Source: CALMEC01 sp963765105 (GTDB lineage Bacteria; Actinomycetota; Thermoleophilia; Miltoncostaeales; Miltoncostaeaceae). From it: DNA of 64,000 nt. Location: assembly GCA_963765105.1 (NCBI GenBank), contig CAVXUW010000002.1:806001-870000 (forward strand), read 5' to 3'. Positions 1 through 8,512 of this stretch are shown here, one piece after another (the stretch's first letter is position 1; each line of letters opens with the position of its first letter). The position numbers and the translations under genes are program-made. The notes beneath the pieces are model-generated. The model was not told where the DNA came from and did not search any database. It saw only the letters and a list, made by a program, of their open reading frames with translations.

Positions 1-661
1 GAAGGGTGCCGTCGCCCGAGTACGCTCCGAGGATGAGCGCCCCGAGAGTTCCTTCGAGTTTGCCGGGACGCCAGCCCACAACGACACAGTCCATGGTGCG
101 GACGCGCTTGATCTTGACCATCCCTTTGCGCTCTCCGGGGAGGTAGACGGCGTTACGGTCTTTTGCGATGACACCTTCGGCCGACACGAGCCAGTCCGAC
201 GCCGTATCCGGATCGGAGGTAGACGGCGCCAAAATGAGGGGCGGGGCAATGACCTCCGCCAGCCGTGCCCGGCGTTCATGGAACGGCCGGTCGAGGAGCG
301 ACGTTCCGTCGAGCTCGAGGAGGTCAAAGGCGACAAACGATGCGGGAATCTCCCCAGCCAAGCGCGCAATGCGCGACGCGGCCGGGTGGATGCGTTGCTG
401 CAGGGCTTCGAAGCTCAGGCCATCCGCGGTCTCGATGATGATTTCTCCATCGAGCACCATTGGGTTTGTGCCGAAGGCGAGCTCTGGGAAGTAACGCGTC
501 AGCGGCTTGAGACCGCGTGACTGGATCTCCGCCCCTTCGGGCGTGACGAACACGATGGCGCGAAAGCCGTCGTACTTCGGCTCGTACATCCACTGCTCAC
601 CGATGGGGAGCTTTGACGCCGACTTGGCCAACTGCGGGGCGATGGGAGAAGACAGGCCCAT
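1..661 (-). CDS. ATP-dependent DNA ligase (LigC/LigD-ligase type), 3' end outside window
   Basis: Joins nicks in DNA using ATP through a covalent lysyl-AMP enzyme. Translating the minus strand from the ATG at 661 gives a protein that starts MGLSSPIAPQL and shows the nucleotidyltransferase motifs in order: motif I with the adenylated lysine (EPKYDGFRA, Lys at about residue 29), motif III (FVAFDLLELDG), motif IV (EGVIAK) and the motif V lysines (MVKIKR). About 220 residues are present; the C-terminal OB-fold part runs off the left edge of the window. The small ligase layout without an attached primase or nuclease domain at the N-terminus fits the actinobacterial LigC group, repair ligases that accompany NAD-dependent LigA. 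The C-terminal neighbourhood is unseen, so LigC versus a LigD ligase module is not settled. Confidence 0.9.
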   Translation of the reverse strand, partial: MGLSSPIAPQLAKSASKLPIGEQWMYEPKYDGFRAIVFVTPEGAEIQSRGLKPLTRYFPELAFGTNPMVLDGEIIIETADGLSFEALQQRIHPAASRIARLAGEIPASFVAFDLLELDGTSLLDRPFHERRARLAEVIAPPLILAPSTSDPDTASDWLVSAEGVIAKDRNAVYLPGERKGMVKIKRVRTMDCVVVGWRPGKLEGTLGALILGAYSGDGTL

Positions 662-687
662 GCCCGAAGCCTACGGCGCGAAGGGTC

Positions 688-717
688 GGTGGGCCGGAGG
701 CGAACCTCCGACCCACC
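688..717. terminator. Stem-loop between the OmpA-domain gene and the ligase gene
   Basis: GGTGGG at 688-693 pairs with CCCACC at 712-717, and CGGAGG at 695-700 pairs with CCTCCG at 705-710, around a CGAA tetraloop with one C/A mismatch. It lies 12 nt past the stop of the minus-strand gene ending at 729 and before the ligase start at 661. No T-run follows, so its role as terminator is an inference. Confidence 0.5.
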
Positions 718-728
718 CTCCCCATGAA

Positions 729-2324
729 CTACGACAAACGCTCGAACACCACGCGACGGTTCGCTGCGCGACCCGCGTTGGTTGTGTTCGGGGCAACCGG
801 CTTCGTCTGACCAAAGCCCTTCGCCTCAAGACGCGCCTTGTCGATTCCCTTGCCCACCAGGTATGCCACCACCGAGGCGGCACGCTGGCGTGAGAGAGCG
901 AGGTTGGCGGCGGGGCTACCGACGTTGTCGGTGTGGCCCTGCACTTCGGCACGAACGTCGGGCGTGTCGGTCAGGATCTTCGCGATCCGGTCGAGGGTGC
1001 CCTGGCCAGCCGGTGTGAGGTTGGCGCTACCGGTGACGAAGGTGACACCGCGGAGCTTGATCACCTTGTTGATCTCGTCGACCGGCGCTGCGGCCGTCGC
1101 GACCGTCAGTTGGTCGTCGATCGTGCCCGGGGCGAACGCTGCGGTTGCCGCGTCGACGACGAGCGTCTTGTCGGCGTCTGAGGCCATCTCACCAACGAGG
1201 GTGAGGACATCCGGCGAGCCGAAGATGGCGGTCCAGCCCTTCGGGCCGTCGCCGAGAGCGTCGAGCACCTTGCCGACGGCGTCGGCTGCAGGTGCGGCTG
1301 GGCCCTCCTCCACGCGAAGTTGATCGGTGACGTTCTCGGCGCCAAACGCCGCGCCGGCAAGGCCGACAAGCGATGTCTTGGTTCCATCGTCGACAACCGG
1401 TCCGTCAAGTGTGATGCCGGCGTCGGTCGACCGCGCCGTGAGGAAGTTGGCGGGGGTCGCGTCAACGACGGGGCCGGTCGTGGGCGTCTCGCCGGTGGTC
1501 GTCGGTGCGGCCTCCGTCGTCGATGCCGCCGGGGGTGTGGGGGCCTTGGCGTTGCTGTCACCGAACCCGCCAGAGGCGAAGGCAACGATCAAGCCGAGGC
1601 CCAGCGTGGCAGCGCCCCACAGCCATGCGGCGCCACCGCGGCGGCGTTCGGGCTCGGGCTCGCGAACCGCGACGGATTCCTCCACCACTCGTGCCGGGGC
1701 CTGCTGTGCGGTCTCGACGGTTTCGGCCACGGCATGATCTGCGTCACCCGTTGCGGCAGCGGCAGCTGCCCCGGCTCCACCGAGACCAACGGCGCCGGCG
1801 AGGGGGCCGAGCAGTGACGCGACGGCTCCGCGACCTCCGGGGGCCTCGTCAGCCGAGCGTCCGGCAGCGCCGGTCAGGGCACCGAGCAGACGCGACGGAG
1901 ACAAGCCTCCGAGACCCCCGAACTTGCCCAGGGCACCCATGACGAGCGGCAGCAGCATGCCCATGAGGCCTTTGCCCATCCCGCCGCCACCGAGCTTGCC
2001 GGTGAGGGCCTCGAGGATTCCTCCGCCTCCGAGGGCCTTCTCAATGAAGCTCTCATCGTCATCGTCGTCGGCTCCGCGCGGTCCGCGGAACCGGTCGAGG
2101 AGGCCGTCGAGGCTGCTGCCGCCGTTCGTGGTCTTTACGTGATCGAGGAGGGCATTCGCGCCCTCGGGAGTCCCAGCGTGATTTGCCAAACCGCCGAGTA
2201 GCGCCGGCAGGCCGAGGCCCACGGCGTTCTTGGCGTCGTCGCCACCAAGGCCAAGGCGTCCGCCAATAGCTCCTACGAGGTCATCGCCCAAGTTCTCCTT
2301 GAGCAGATCGAAAAGGTCAGCCAC
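729..2324 (-). CDS. DUF937 - membrane anchor - OmpA C-terminal domain protein
   Basis: A 531-residue membrane protein that probably links the cytoplasmic membrane to peptidoglycan. The N-terminal ~140 residues are a Gly/Ala/Leu-rich DUF937-type region (MADLFDLLKENLGDD...). A single transmembrane helix follows an Arg-rich stop (RRRGGAAWLWGAATLGLGL, about residue 230-252), then a Thr/Pro/Ala linker, two BON-like modules, and a C-terminal OmpA-like peptidoglycan-binding domain (about 425-531) with the diagnostic GHTDNVG and NRRVVF motifs. This order resembles mycobacterial ArfA/OmpATb, which has TM, BON and OmpA domains; the added DUF937 head is the difference. The start is GTG with AGGAG about 8 nt upstream. 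DUF937 has no agreed function. Confidence 0.85.
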   Translation of the reverse strand: MADLFDLLKENLGDDLVGAIGGRLGLGGDDAKNAVGLGLPALLGGLANHAGTPEGANALLDHVKTTNGGSSLDGLLDRFRGPRGADDDDDESFIEKALGGGGILEALTGKLGGGGMGKGLMGMLLPLVMGALGKFGGLGGLSPSRLLGALTGAAGRSADEAPGGRGAVASLLGPLAGAVGLGGAGAAAAAATGDADHAVAETVETAQQAPARVVEESVAVREPEPERRRGGAAWLWGAATLGLGLIVAFASGGFGDSNAKAPTPPAASTTEAAPTTTGETPTTGPVVDATPANFLTARSTDAGITLDGPVVDDGTKTSLVGLAGAAFGAENVTDQLRVEEGPAAPAADAVGKVLDALGDGPKGWTAIFGSPDVLTLVGEMASDADKTLVVDAATAAFAPGTIDDQLTVATAAAPVDEINKVIKLRGVTFVTGSANLTPAGQGTLDRIAKILTDTPDVRAEVQGHTDNVGSPAANLALSRQRAASVVAYLVGKGIDKARLEAKGFGQTKPVAPNTTNAGRAANRRVVFERLS

Positions 2325-2476
2325 CCGTGTCTCCTAGTTTGTGGTGCGGGGTCACAGCCCCGAGAACACTAGACGGCGGCTCGAAATTCTGCGGTGGTGA
2401 TTCATACACATGACGCGGTTGGCGCCGGTTGATCATGGTTAACACGTGATGGGACACCGGCGATGACGTTGGTTGA

Positions 2477-2482
2477 TACAGT
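2477..2482 (+). promoter_or_regulatory. -10 element of tRNA-Pro
   Basis: TACAGT, matching TAnnnT, ends 8 nt before the first base of the tRNA. No convincing -35 hexamer is seen. Confidence 0.45.
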
Positions 2483-2490
2483 GCGCTGTC

Positions 2491-2564
2491 CGGGACGTGG
2501 CGCAGTCTGGTAGCGCACTCGCTTTGGGAGCGAGGGGTCGCCAGTTCGAATCTGGCCGTCCCGA
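2491..2564 (+). tRNA. tRNA-Pro (anticodon TGG)
   Basis: A 74-nt cloverleaf can be folded by eye. The acceptor stem CGGGACG (2491-2497) pairs with CGTCCCG (2557-2563), followed by discriminator A. The anticodon stem is CTCGC (2518-2522) with GCGAG (2530-2534), closing the loop TTTGGGA whose anticodon is TGG (2525-2527). The T arm carries the standard GTTCGAATC loop. The 3' CCA is not encoded. Confidence 0.97.
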
Positions 2565-2619
2565 TTGTTTGTCGAGAGGACTTCGGGATGCGACGGGTGG
2601 GATCCGTCGTAGAAGGACT

Positions 2620-3597
2620 ATGAACAGGCGAGACTTTCTTGTTGGTGGTGCTGCCGGGGCCATGTCCATCGGCTCGGGTTGGGCTGTGACCGAAAGTACG
2701 ACGCACCGAGTGCTCGTAACGGCGGATGCCGAGGCGCATGTCGCGGTCGTGGATCCGGCGACGGGGGAGATCGTTCGACGTATCCGCACGCGGGTGGAGC
2801 CGCGCAGTATTGAAACGGTGGGGCCGGGGCTGGCTCTCGTCGCGCACTCCGAGCGCGGATGGCTCACCCTCATCGACGCGACGCGCGGCACCGCCATTCC
2901 GGTTCTCTCGCCGATGGGTGAACCGCGCTACACCGCGATGCACCCCAACGGACGCCATGCCTTGGTCACCGACGCGAAACGCGGCGAGGTGGCTGTCATC
3001 AACCTCGCTCGAGCACGGGCCGTGACCAGGATCGACGTGGGAGGCGCCGCACGGCATATCGGTATCGATCCGTCCGGCACCCGGCTGTGGACGGCGCTCG
3101 GCACGACCGCCGCCGCGATCGCGGTCGTCCGATTGGCGGACGGACCCATCGGGCGCGCCCGGGTGTCACGGTTTCGCCCGCCGTTCTTGGCACATGATGT
3201 GGCGTTCACGCCTGATGGTCGTCGCGTGTGGGTCACCTCCGGTGACCGTCGGCGCATTGCGATCTACACCGCGGCCGGCCGGATTGAGCGGGTCATCGCG
3301 GCCGATGCGGCCCCTCAACACGTCGCGTTTGGACGCTCTGTTGCCTACGTCGCGAGCGGTGACGACGGCACGATGCGGATGCACCGTTTCGACGGCACGT
3401 TTCTGCGTGAGTCGCAGATCCCAGTCGGGTCGTTCAATGTCACCCGCTCCGCAGGGCATGTTGTGACGCCGTCGCTCGAGCGCGGAACGCTGACACTGCT
3501 CGATCGCAACGGGGTACGTCGGCGTGTCGTGCGCGTCGGGATCGCTGCCCACGATGCGTGCATCGTCACCGTTCCCAACGAGACATCTCGGCGGTGA
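2620..3597 (+). CDS. Tat-exported YVTN-type beta-propeller protein
   Basis: A 325-residue secreted protein of unknown function. The N-terminus MNRRDFLVGGAAGAMSIGSG is a twin-arginine signal peptide (RRDFLVG), so it is exported folded. The rest is a chain of short beta-propeller blades of the YVTN/cytochrome-d1 type, seen as repeats of the pattern VAVVDPATGEIVRRI, HPNGRHALVTD, DPSGTRLWTA and TPDGRRVWVTSGD. The start ATG at 2620 is chosen because AGAAGG precedes it at good spacing and it places the Tat motif at the very N-terminus; a longer frame from 2473 would run through the tRNA. Such propellers often bind ligands or act with periplasmic redox enzymes, but no partner is evident here. Confidence 0.85.
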   Translation: MNRRDFLVGGAAGAMSIGSGWAVTESTTHRVLVTADAEAHVAVVDPATGEIVRRIRTRVEPRSIETVGPGLALVAHSERGWLTLIDATRGTAIPVLSPMGEPRYTAMHPNGRHALVTDAKRGEVAVINLARARAVTRIDVGGAARHIGIDPSGTRLWTALGTTAAAIAVVRLADGPIGRARVSRFRPPFLAHDVAFTPDGRRVWVTSGDRRRIAIYTAAGRIERVIAADAAPQHVAFGRSVAYVASGDDGTMRMHRFDGTFLRESQIPVGSFNVTRSAGHVVTPSLERGTLTLLDRNGVRRRVVRVGIAAHDACIVTVPNETSRR

Positions 3598-3627
3598 ATC
3601 GCGACGAGCGTTTGCTGAGCGGGGCCT

Positions 3628-3656
3628 CGGGTTGGGCGCAGGTCACGCCCAACCCG
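3628..3656. terminator. Bidirectional stem-loop between convergent genes
   Basis: CGGGTTGGGCG (3628-3638) and CGCCCAACCCG (3646-3656) form a perfect 11-bp stem with a 7-nt loop, placed between the plus gene ending at 3597 and the minus gene ending at 3665. There is no long T-run on either side, as is common for GC-rich actinobacterial terminators. Confidence 0.7.
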
Positions 3657-3664
3657 GCAACCGA

Positions 3665-4663
3665 CTACGGCAGGTACTTGCTCGTATCGAGTCCGTGCTC
3701 GGTCATGATCTTGGTGAACGTTTCGCGCATCTCCTCGGGGTAGTCGGGGAGACCGCCCGCGTCGAGCAGCTGTTGTGCGCGGGCGCGGATGTTGGGACCG
3801 AAGTCCCAGTCCTCGTCGTTCATCAGTCGTTCGATTTCGCGAGCAGGCCAGGACACCACCCCAGGGTCACGACCAAACTTCGCGGCGATCGCATCGATCT
3901 CCTCGAATCGTCCAAAGAGGGGAGCCTGCTCTTGGATGAGGCCCTTGGTGGTGAGCGCGTCGGTGACCTCACGCGTGGGCATGAGGGGCGTCCCGTAGGC
4001 GTTCTTGTGGTAGAGCTTCTCGAACTTGAGGCGCGGACGCTGTCCACCGGCGCGTGGGTCTTCGAGCGGGTAGCCCACGGCGTGAGCCCAGGTGAACTTC
4101 ATGTTCGGGGGGAGGCCGAAGGCTTTCTCCACGCCGCCGGGTTTACGACCGAACGCGAGGAGAATGTTGCCGACACCCAGCGACACGCTCGCCGTGATTG
4201 CGTTCGCCACTGCTTGCCCCGACTCGAAGCGCAGCAGGGTGTCGGTGCGTTCGACGGGAAAGCTCATCAGCCGCGGCACGGTCTGCGTCATGGTGAACTC
4301 GTAGTTCCACCCGTGGTAGTGCGTGGCGGCGCCGGAGAGCGCCAGTGACGAGATGCCGTCGTTGGCGCGGCCGTACCAGGCATGCAGGTTGGTGAGCCAG
4401 AAGATCACGTGCGAGCACTGGTTCATCACTTGGACGTTGAAGCCCGAGACGCACTCTTCGATCTCGTCCCACAGCTCACACGTTTCCTTCTGAACCACGA
4501 TGGCCTCAGTGGCGTTGATGTTCCCCTGACATGAGGAGAAACGGGCGGCCTGAAGGATGGCCTCCACTTTCCAGTCCTCCACCTTCTTCTCCGGATCGAA
4601 GTACCGGATACTGCGGCGGTTGCCCATCGCTTGAAAGACGGGCATGTCGGGGAAGTTGTCCAT
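3665..4663 (-). CDS. Nitroreductase-family protein
   Basis: A 332-residue protein of the FMN-dependent nitroreductase fold. The N-terminal signature is visible as NRRSIRYFDPEKKVEDWKV followed by ILQAARFSSCQGNIN, the flavin phosphate contact and first core helix, and a late Gly-rich segment VSLGVGNILLAFG with a WAHAVGYPLEDP motif matches the end of the core domain. It is longer than the ~200-residue standard family because of inserted segments and an ~85-residue C-terminal extension (from about residue 245) without recognised motifs. The substrate cannot be told. ATG 4663 is preferred over GTG 4666 because AAGGAG sits 6 nt before the ATG. Confidence 0.75.
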   Translation of the reverse strand: MDNFPDMPVFQAMGNRRSIRYFDPEKKVEDWKVEAILQAARFSSCQGNINATEAIVVQKETCELWDEIEECVSGFNVQVMNQCSHVIFWLTNLHAWYGRANDGISSLALSGAATHYHGWNYEFTMTQTVPRLMSFPVERTDTLLRFESGQAVANAITASVSLGVGNILLAFGRKPGGVEKAFGLPPNMKFTWAHAVGYPLEDPRAGGQRPRLKFEKLYHKNAYGTPLMPTREVTDALTTKGLIQEQAPLFGRFEEIDAIAAKFGRDPGVVSWPAREIERLMNDEDWDFGPNIRARAQQLLDAGGLPDYPEEMRETFTKIMTEHGLDTSKYLP

Positions 4664-4795
4664 CACACGCTCCTTCGCTCATTCACAGAGGGGAATGGGA
4701 GGGAGCCTACGCGGGCCCCCGCGACGTCCGCCACCCCAGGCTGTGGGTGGCGGACGCCCGATCGGGCGACACGACGGCCGAGCGCGTGTGCGGCG

Positions 4796-4927
4796 CTAGC
4801 AGTCGCGAGTCGGGCGAGAACCGCGACGGCCGAACCAGGCGGCGTCATCGCGGCGTGAGTCGGCGCCGTAGCGAACCGAAAGCGGGCCGACGAGAAGAAT
4901 AAAGGCGAAGATGATCAGTGCAGTCAT
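4796..4927 (-). CDS. Small single-helix membrane protein, hypothetical
   Basis: A 43-residue peptide MTALIIFAFILLVGPLSVRYG followed by a charged tail (ADSRRDDAAWFGRRGSR). It has one N-terminal transmembrane helix and a basic cytoplasmic tail. The ATG is preceded by GGGAG at 6-nt spacing. Similar short helix plus RYGADSR peptides are common in actinobacteria and are unnamed; this is family recall, not a search. It lies between the nitroreductase-like gene and the divergent LysR gene. Confidence 0.5.
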   Translation of the reverse strand: MTALIIFAFILLVGPLSVRYGADSRRDDAAWFGRRGSRPTRDC

Positions 4928-5022
4928 GGGAGGCTCCCCGAGGTGGTGATGTCGTCGATGTCTGAAATCAGTATCGGCTAACTTGACCATTAGCACCAGT
5001 CGGACTATCGTTCCTATCCATT

Positions 5023-5964
5023 ATGGAACCTGATCGATACTTGGGCGTTGAAGTTCGCCACCTCGCGGCGCTCGGCGCCGTGGCCGAGCACGGATCGTTT
5101 GGCGCCGCCGCCGAGTCGCTCGGGTACACCCAGTCGGCGATCAGTCAGCAGATCGCCACCCTCGAGCGGATTGTGGGACAGCGGCTCATCGACCGGCCCG
5201 GAGGCCCGCGCAAAGTTTCGCTGACCGAGGCCGGCGAGCTTCTCTGCCGTCACGCCGAGGCGATCATGGCGCGACTGGCGGCGGCCCATGCCGACCTCAC
5301 CGCTTTGGCGAACGGCGACAAGGGCACGCTGCGGGTCGGCACGTTTCAGAGCGTCGGCACGCGCCTTGTCCCGACCCTGGTCCGCCGCTTCCATGAAGCC
5401 TGGCCTCAGGTGGAGATCCGTCTCACCGAATCAAACAACGACGACGAGCTGCTCGGAATGATCGAGACGGGCGAGCTTGAACTGGCCTTCACGGTGATGC
5501 CGCTACCGGATGGTCCGCTCGAGGCCGTCGAGATCATGCGCGACCCGTACTTCTTCGTGGTGCCCGTCAACTCGCCGTTCGCCGAGAAAGAGCGCCTCAC
5601 CCTCCGTGATCTTGCACATGAGCACTTCATTGGCTACCGCCACTGCCGGGCATCCCGCGAGATTGAACGTGCGGCGCGTCCCCGTGGTGGCGACTTGGAC
5701 GTCGTGTTCCGCTCGGACGACAACGGCACCGTCCAGGCCATGGTGAGATCGGGGATGGGGGTGGCGCTCATGCCCGGTTTGGCCTTTGAACCCAATGATC
5801 CCGAGGTCGTGGCCCTGTCGCCGCAGCCGCCGCTACCGCGTCGCATCATCGCTGTGGCATGGCACTCCGATCGGTATCACTCAGCGGCCGCGGAGGCATT
5901 CGTCGACATGGCCAAGACCATTGCCGAAGAAGTCGCGCTCACCACGGTGCAGCTGGCGGCGTAG
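5023..5964 (+). CDS. LysR-family transcriptional regulator
   Basis: A 313-residue LysR-type DNA-binding regulator. Residues ~8-70 are the winged helix-turn-helix (LAALGAVAEHGSFGAAAESLGYTQ, then SAISQQIATLERIVGQRLIDR), and residues ~100-300 are the two-lobed substrate-binding-like effector domain (GTLRVGTFQSVGTRLVPTLV, ELAFTVMPLP, GMGVALMPGLA). The small minus-strand membrane gene and the nitroreductase-like gene lie upstream in the opposite direction, the usual geometry for LysR targets, so they are the first candidates for control. The effector cannot be predicted. Confidence 0.92.
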   Translation: MEPDRYLGVEVRHLAALGAVAEHGSFGAAAESLGYTQSAISQQIATLERIVGQRLIDRPGGPRKVSLTEAGELLCRHAEAIMARLAAAHADLTALANGDKGTLRVGTFQSVGTRLVPTLVRRFHEAWPQVEIRLTESNNDDELLGMIETGELELAFTVMPLPDGPLEAVEIMRDPYFFVVPVNSPFAEKERLTLRDLAHEHFIGYRHCRASREIERAARPRGGDLDVVFRSDDNGTVQAMVRSGMGVALMPGLAFEPNDPEVVALSPQPPLPRRIIAVAWHSDRYHSAAAEAFVDMAKTIAEEVALTTVQLAA

Positions 5965-6013
5965 AGCCCGGTAGGATGAGTCTGTTGGGTGGCGCAGGTG
6001 GATCGTCGACGGG

Positions 6014-6019
6014 TATTCT
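6014..6019 (+). promoter_or_regulatory. -10 element, leaderless start of the 6026 gene
   Basis: TATTCT ends 6 nt before the ATG at 6026, which puts the expected transcription start at the start codon itself. Confidence 0.5.
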
Positions 6020-6025
6020 CGGGCG

Positions 6026-6646
6026 ATGAACGGACCGCTGATGAACCGGCTCATCGACGACAACGTCGGGCTCACCGAGAAGTTGGAGCGGGAACGCTCG
6101 CGTATCACTCACGCCATGTTCCTCATGGCGGAAAGCGGGATGCTTCCGGACATGCGCGAACGACGGTCACAGTCGCGGGCGGCCACCGCTCGTGCGTGGA
6201 TGACTCACATCGCCGCCGGAGTGCCGCACGTCTGGCCCACCGCCCCAGCCAATCTGGGGGACAGCGTCGACACATGGTTTGCGGCCAACGGTGAGCGGCG
6301 TGAGGTGATCGAGCTGGAGCTCGCCGAACGAATCGCAGCCGGCCCGATCGACGACCTCGAAACCCGTGAACGACGTCTCGACATGGGGGCTGCGGCGCGG
6401 TGGTTGATGGTCGCCATCGGCGAGATCTGCGATCCGGACGGGAATGGCGGCCCTGCCTTTTCTCGTCGCATGAGCGCTCTCCTCGATGCACGCGACGAGG
6501 AAATCGGTCAGCTGGCGGCGGAGGCGCGGGTCGATGACCCGGACGATGAGCGGGCCGCGGAGACCGCGGAGCTCATGGCGCACGTCAACGTGACCGTTGC
6601 CGTACTCGAGGCTGCACTGTCGGGGGATCTTCCACCCGCAGCGTAA
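6026..6646 (+). CDS. Hypothetical protein, helical, 206 aa
   Basis: A 206-residue soluble, acidic and mostly helical protein (MNGPLMNRLIDDNVGL...). No recognised domain. Segments rich in Arg, Glu and Ala (ERREVIELELAERIAAG, EEIGQLAAEARVDDPDDERAAETAEL) suggest coiled or bundled helices. There is no signal peptide or membrane helix. The start is supported by a TATTCT element 6 nt upstream. Its last 62 nt overlap tail-to-tail with the minus-strand cupredoxin gene. Confidence 0.65.
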   Translation: MNGPLMNRLIDDNVGLTEKLERERSRITHAMFLMAESGMLPDMRERRSQSRAATARAWMTHIAAGVPHVWPTAPANLGDSVDTWFAANGERREVIELELAERIAAGPIDDLETRERRLDMGAAARWLMVAIGEICDPDGNGGPAFSRRMSALLDARDEEIGQLAAEARVDDPDDERAAETAELMAHVNVTVAVLEAALSGDLPPAA

Positions 6647-7040
6647 AGGCCATCCCGAGTGTTTCGTGCGACACCGGGGTGCCGGCGAAGAGCGAGCACA
6701 CCACCTGGTAGTTGCCGGCGGGGAGTGCCACCGTGACTTGTCCCGATGCGCCCGGCCCCAAAACCGTGGCCCCCAGCGCAACGCGGTTCGGGTCGTAAAC
6801 GACGAGGTCGTGGTCGTCCATTCCGCGGTTGTAGACGTTGATCTTCACCTTTCCCGACGACACGACGGTGCGCGACGGGCCCAAAGCAAACTCGGTTTCA
6901 TCCACCGACAGCGTGCGGGGAAACGCGGGTTTCGGCAGTGGCTTAAGCCGGTGTTTGCGCGCGCCCAGTGCAACGCTCGCGACGCCGACGGTGAGAAAGA
7001 CGGCCAGCAGGACGACGCCGAGTGCGCGCCGTCCGCTCAC
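6585..7040 (-). CDS. Exported or membrane-anchored cupredoxin-domain (blue copper) protein
   Basis: A 151-residue protein with an N-terminal hydrophobic segment (RRALGVVLLAVFLTVGVASVALG) acting as signal peptide or anchor, then a cupredoxin fold. The copper ligands of a type 1 site can be placed: the His in MDDHDLVVYD, the Cys in NYQVVCSLF, the His in PVSHETLGM and its Met, that is C-x(8)-H-x(4)-M. The likely role is single-electron transfer at the outer face of the membrane. Its start overlaps the stop of the DUF1501 gene by 4 nt (ATGA), so it is translationally coupled as the last gene of the DUF1800-DUF1501 operon. Confidence 0.8.
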   Translation of the reverse strand: MSGRRALGVVLLAVFLTVGVASVALGARKHRLKPLPKPAFPRTLSVDETEFALGPSRTVVSSGKVKINVYNRGMDDHDLVVYDPNRVALGATVLGPGASGQVTVALPAGNYQVVCSLFAGTPVSHETLGMAFTLRVEDPPTVQPRVRQRSR

Positions 7041-8512
7041 GGGTTGAAGAGGGTGCCGCCGCCGTTTCGTGTGAAGGCCGGGGCACCCGGAAGGATCAGT
7101 CCGGGGTCGCCACCCATCCAGTCCTGAAGCAGCCCGCTGTAGATGGCGCGGAAGTCGCTCACCACGCGGAGGTTGCCGCCGACGAGTGAACTGAGGGGAG
7201 CCGGGTCAGCCGCGAGACCGCCACGGGCCTTGCTACCGACCACCATCATGGGGCCACCGGCGCCGTGGTCGGTACCGGCGGAGTCATTCTCACCACCGCG
7301 CCGCCCGAACTCGGAGAACACGACCGTCGCAACCCGATCGGCGATGCCACGGGCCGCCAGGTCGGCCTGGAACGCGGCCAATCCTTGCCCCAGGACGGAG
7401 AGCTGCGGGTCGTGCGCGGCGACCTGGCCACCATGGGTGTCGAAGCTGCCCCAGTCGATCGTGATGACCCGAGTGCCCAGCGGGGCGGCGGCCAGAGCTG
7501 CGGCAAGCTGGAGACGTCGCGAGAGGGAGGAGTTCACCGGATACGCGGCCTGAACGGCGGGCTGGCCAAGGCCGGAAAGTTGTCCGGCCACCTGGACGGT
7601 TTGGCCGTAGACACCGCGCGAACGCTGCGTCGACGGGTTGGCGGCGGCACCGGCGGCAAGGGAGCCCACTTGCGCGTTGATGGCGGCGGTCGACGCGCCG
7701 TTGACGTTGAACCCGAACCCGGCGATGTTCTCGGGGATCGACGCCACGGGGTTCTTCAACGTGCGAATGGACTTGGAGACATTGGAACCGATCGAGACGG
7801 CCTGAAGCGGGTTGGAGGCCGATCCGTAGGCGTCGATCCACCGCCCGAGCCACCCGGTGTTCGACTTCTGCAGCAGCCCGGCGAACCACCAGTCGCGGCT
7901 GGTGAAGTGGGAGAAGTTCGGGTTGGGGTAATCGGTTGCCGGGAACAGGGCCACCTGATTGGTATCCCACAGCCCCTTGAGGCTCAACGGGTTGCCGACG
8001 GTGCCGCCGACGCCGGGCAGAGCCATTCCCGGCAGGTTGGGCAAACCGAGCTGACCGGCGGCGCTCAGGCCCAGGTCGGTGACGCCGACGGCGCCAGCCA
8101 CAGAGTTTGAGCGGCGAATGGTTGGTCGCAACGTCTCGTAGGCGGCAACCTCGCCGGGGGCCGTGGGAACGAAGGTGTTGGGACCGTCGTTACCACCGTT
8201 CAGAAACAGCATCACCAGCACATTGTTCGGGCCAACAGCGGCGTCGGCGACAGCCGCCTCGAATGCCGTTTGCCACGGGATCTTCGAGGCCGCGTAGACC
8301 GACGCGAATCCGAGAAAACCGTTCTTGAGGAAGCGACCACGGTTGACGCGCGGCATGCGCGGAACGCCATCGGGGAAACCGGCAAGGGCCTCGGTGGGGA
8401 TCGGCATGTAGTCGACGGGGATCGCGTCGAGGGCGGCGCTGTCCGACGCGGCGCAGTCGGCACACCGCAGAGCTTCGATGGAATCGATGTCGGGTGGGTG
8501 CTCGTGGTTCAT
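7037..8512 (-). CDS. DUF1501 family protein (sulfatase/phosphatase-like fold)
   Basis: A 491-residue protein of the DUF1501 family, which is related to the alkaline phosphatase/sulfatase superfamily. Recognisable family segments are NVLVMLFLNGGNDGPNTFVP near the N-terminus, FSHFTSRDWWF, TIDWGSFDTHGGQ, VVFSEFGRRGGENDSAGTDH and the GGPMMVVG end motif; the Asp, His and Ser residues in these are the presumed metal and active-site positions. A hydrophobic segment follows RGRFLKNGFLGFASVYA, a degenerate export signal with an unusual ~75-residue lead before it containing CADC. The start is the ATG at 8512, whose A is the last base of the DUF1800 stop (TGATG). The family is almost always paired with DUF1800; the joint function is unknown. 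Confidence 0.88.
   Translation of the reverse strand: MNHEHPPDIDSIEALRCADCAASDSAALDAIPVDYMPIPTEALAGFPDGVPRMPRVNRGRFLKNGFLGFASVYAASKIPWQTAFEAAVADAAVGPNNVLVMLFLNGGNDGPNTFVPTAPGEVAAYETLRPTIRRSNSVAGAVGVTDLGLSAAGQLGLPNLPGMALPGVGGTVGNPLSLKGLWDTNQVALFPATDYPNPNFSHFTSRDWWFAGLLQKSNTGWLGRWIDAYGSASNPLQAVSIGSNVSKSIRTLKNPVASIPENIAGFGFNVNGASTAAINAQVGSLAAGAAANPSTQRSRGVYGQTVQVAGQLSGLGQPAVQAAYPVNSSLSRRLQLAAALAAAPLGTRVITIDWGSFDTHGGQVAAHDPQLSVLGQGLAAFQADLAARGIADRVATVVFSEFGRRGGENDSAGTDHGAGGPMMVVGSKARGGLAADPAPLSSLVGGNLRVVSDFRAIYSGLLQDWMGGDPGLILPGAPAFTRNGGGTLFNP

Noticed and set aside
2473..2619. Upstream extension of the beta-propeller gene
   Set aside because: It would translate through tRNA-Pro; ATG 2620 has a ribosome binding site and a Tat signal directly after it.
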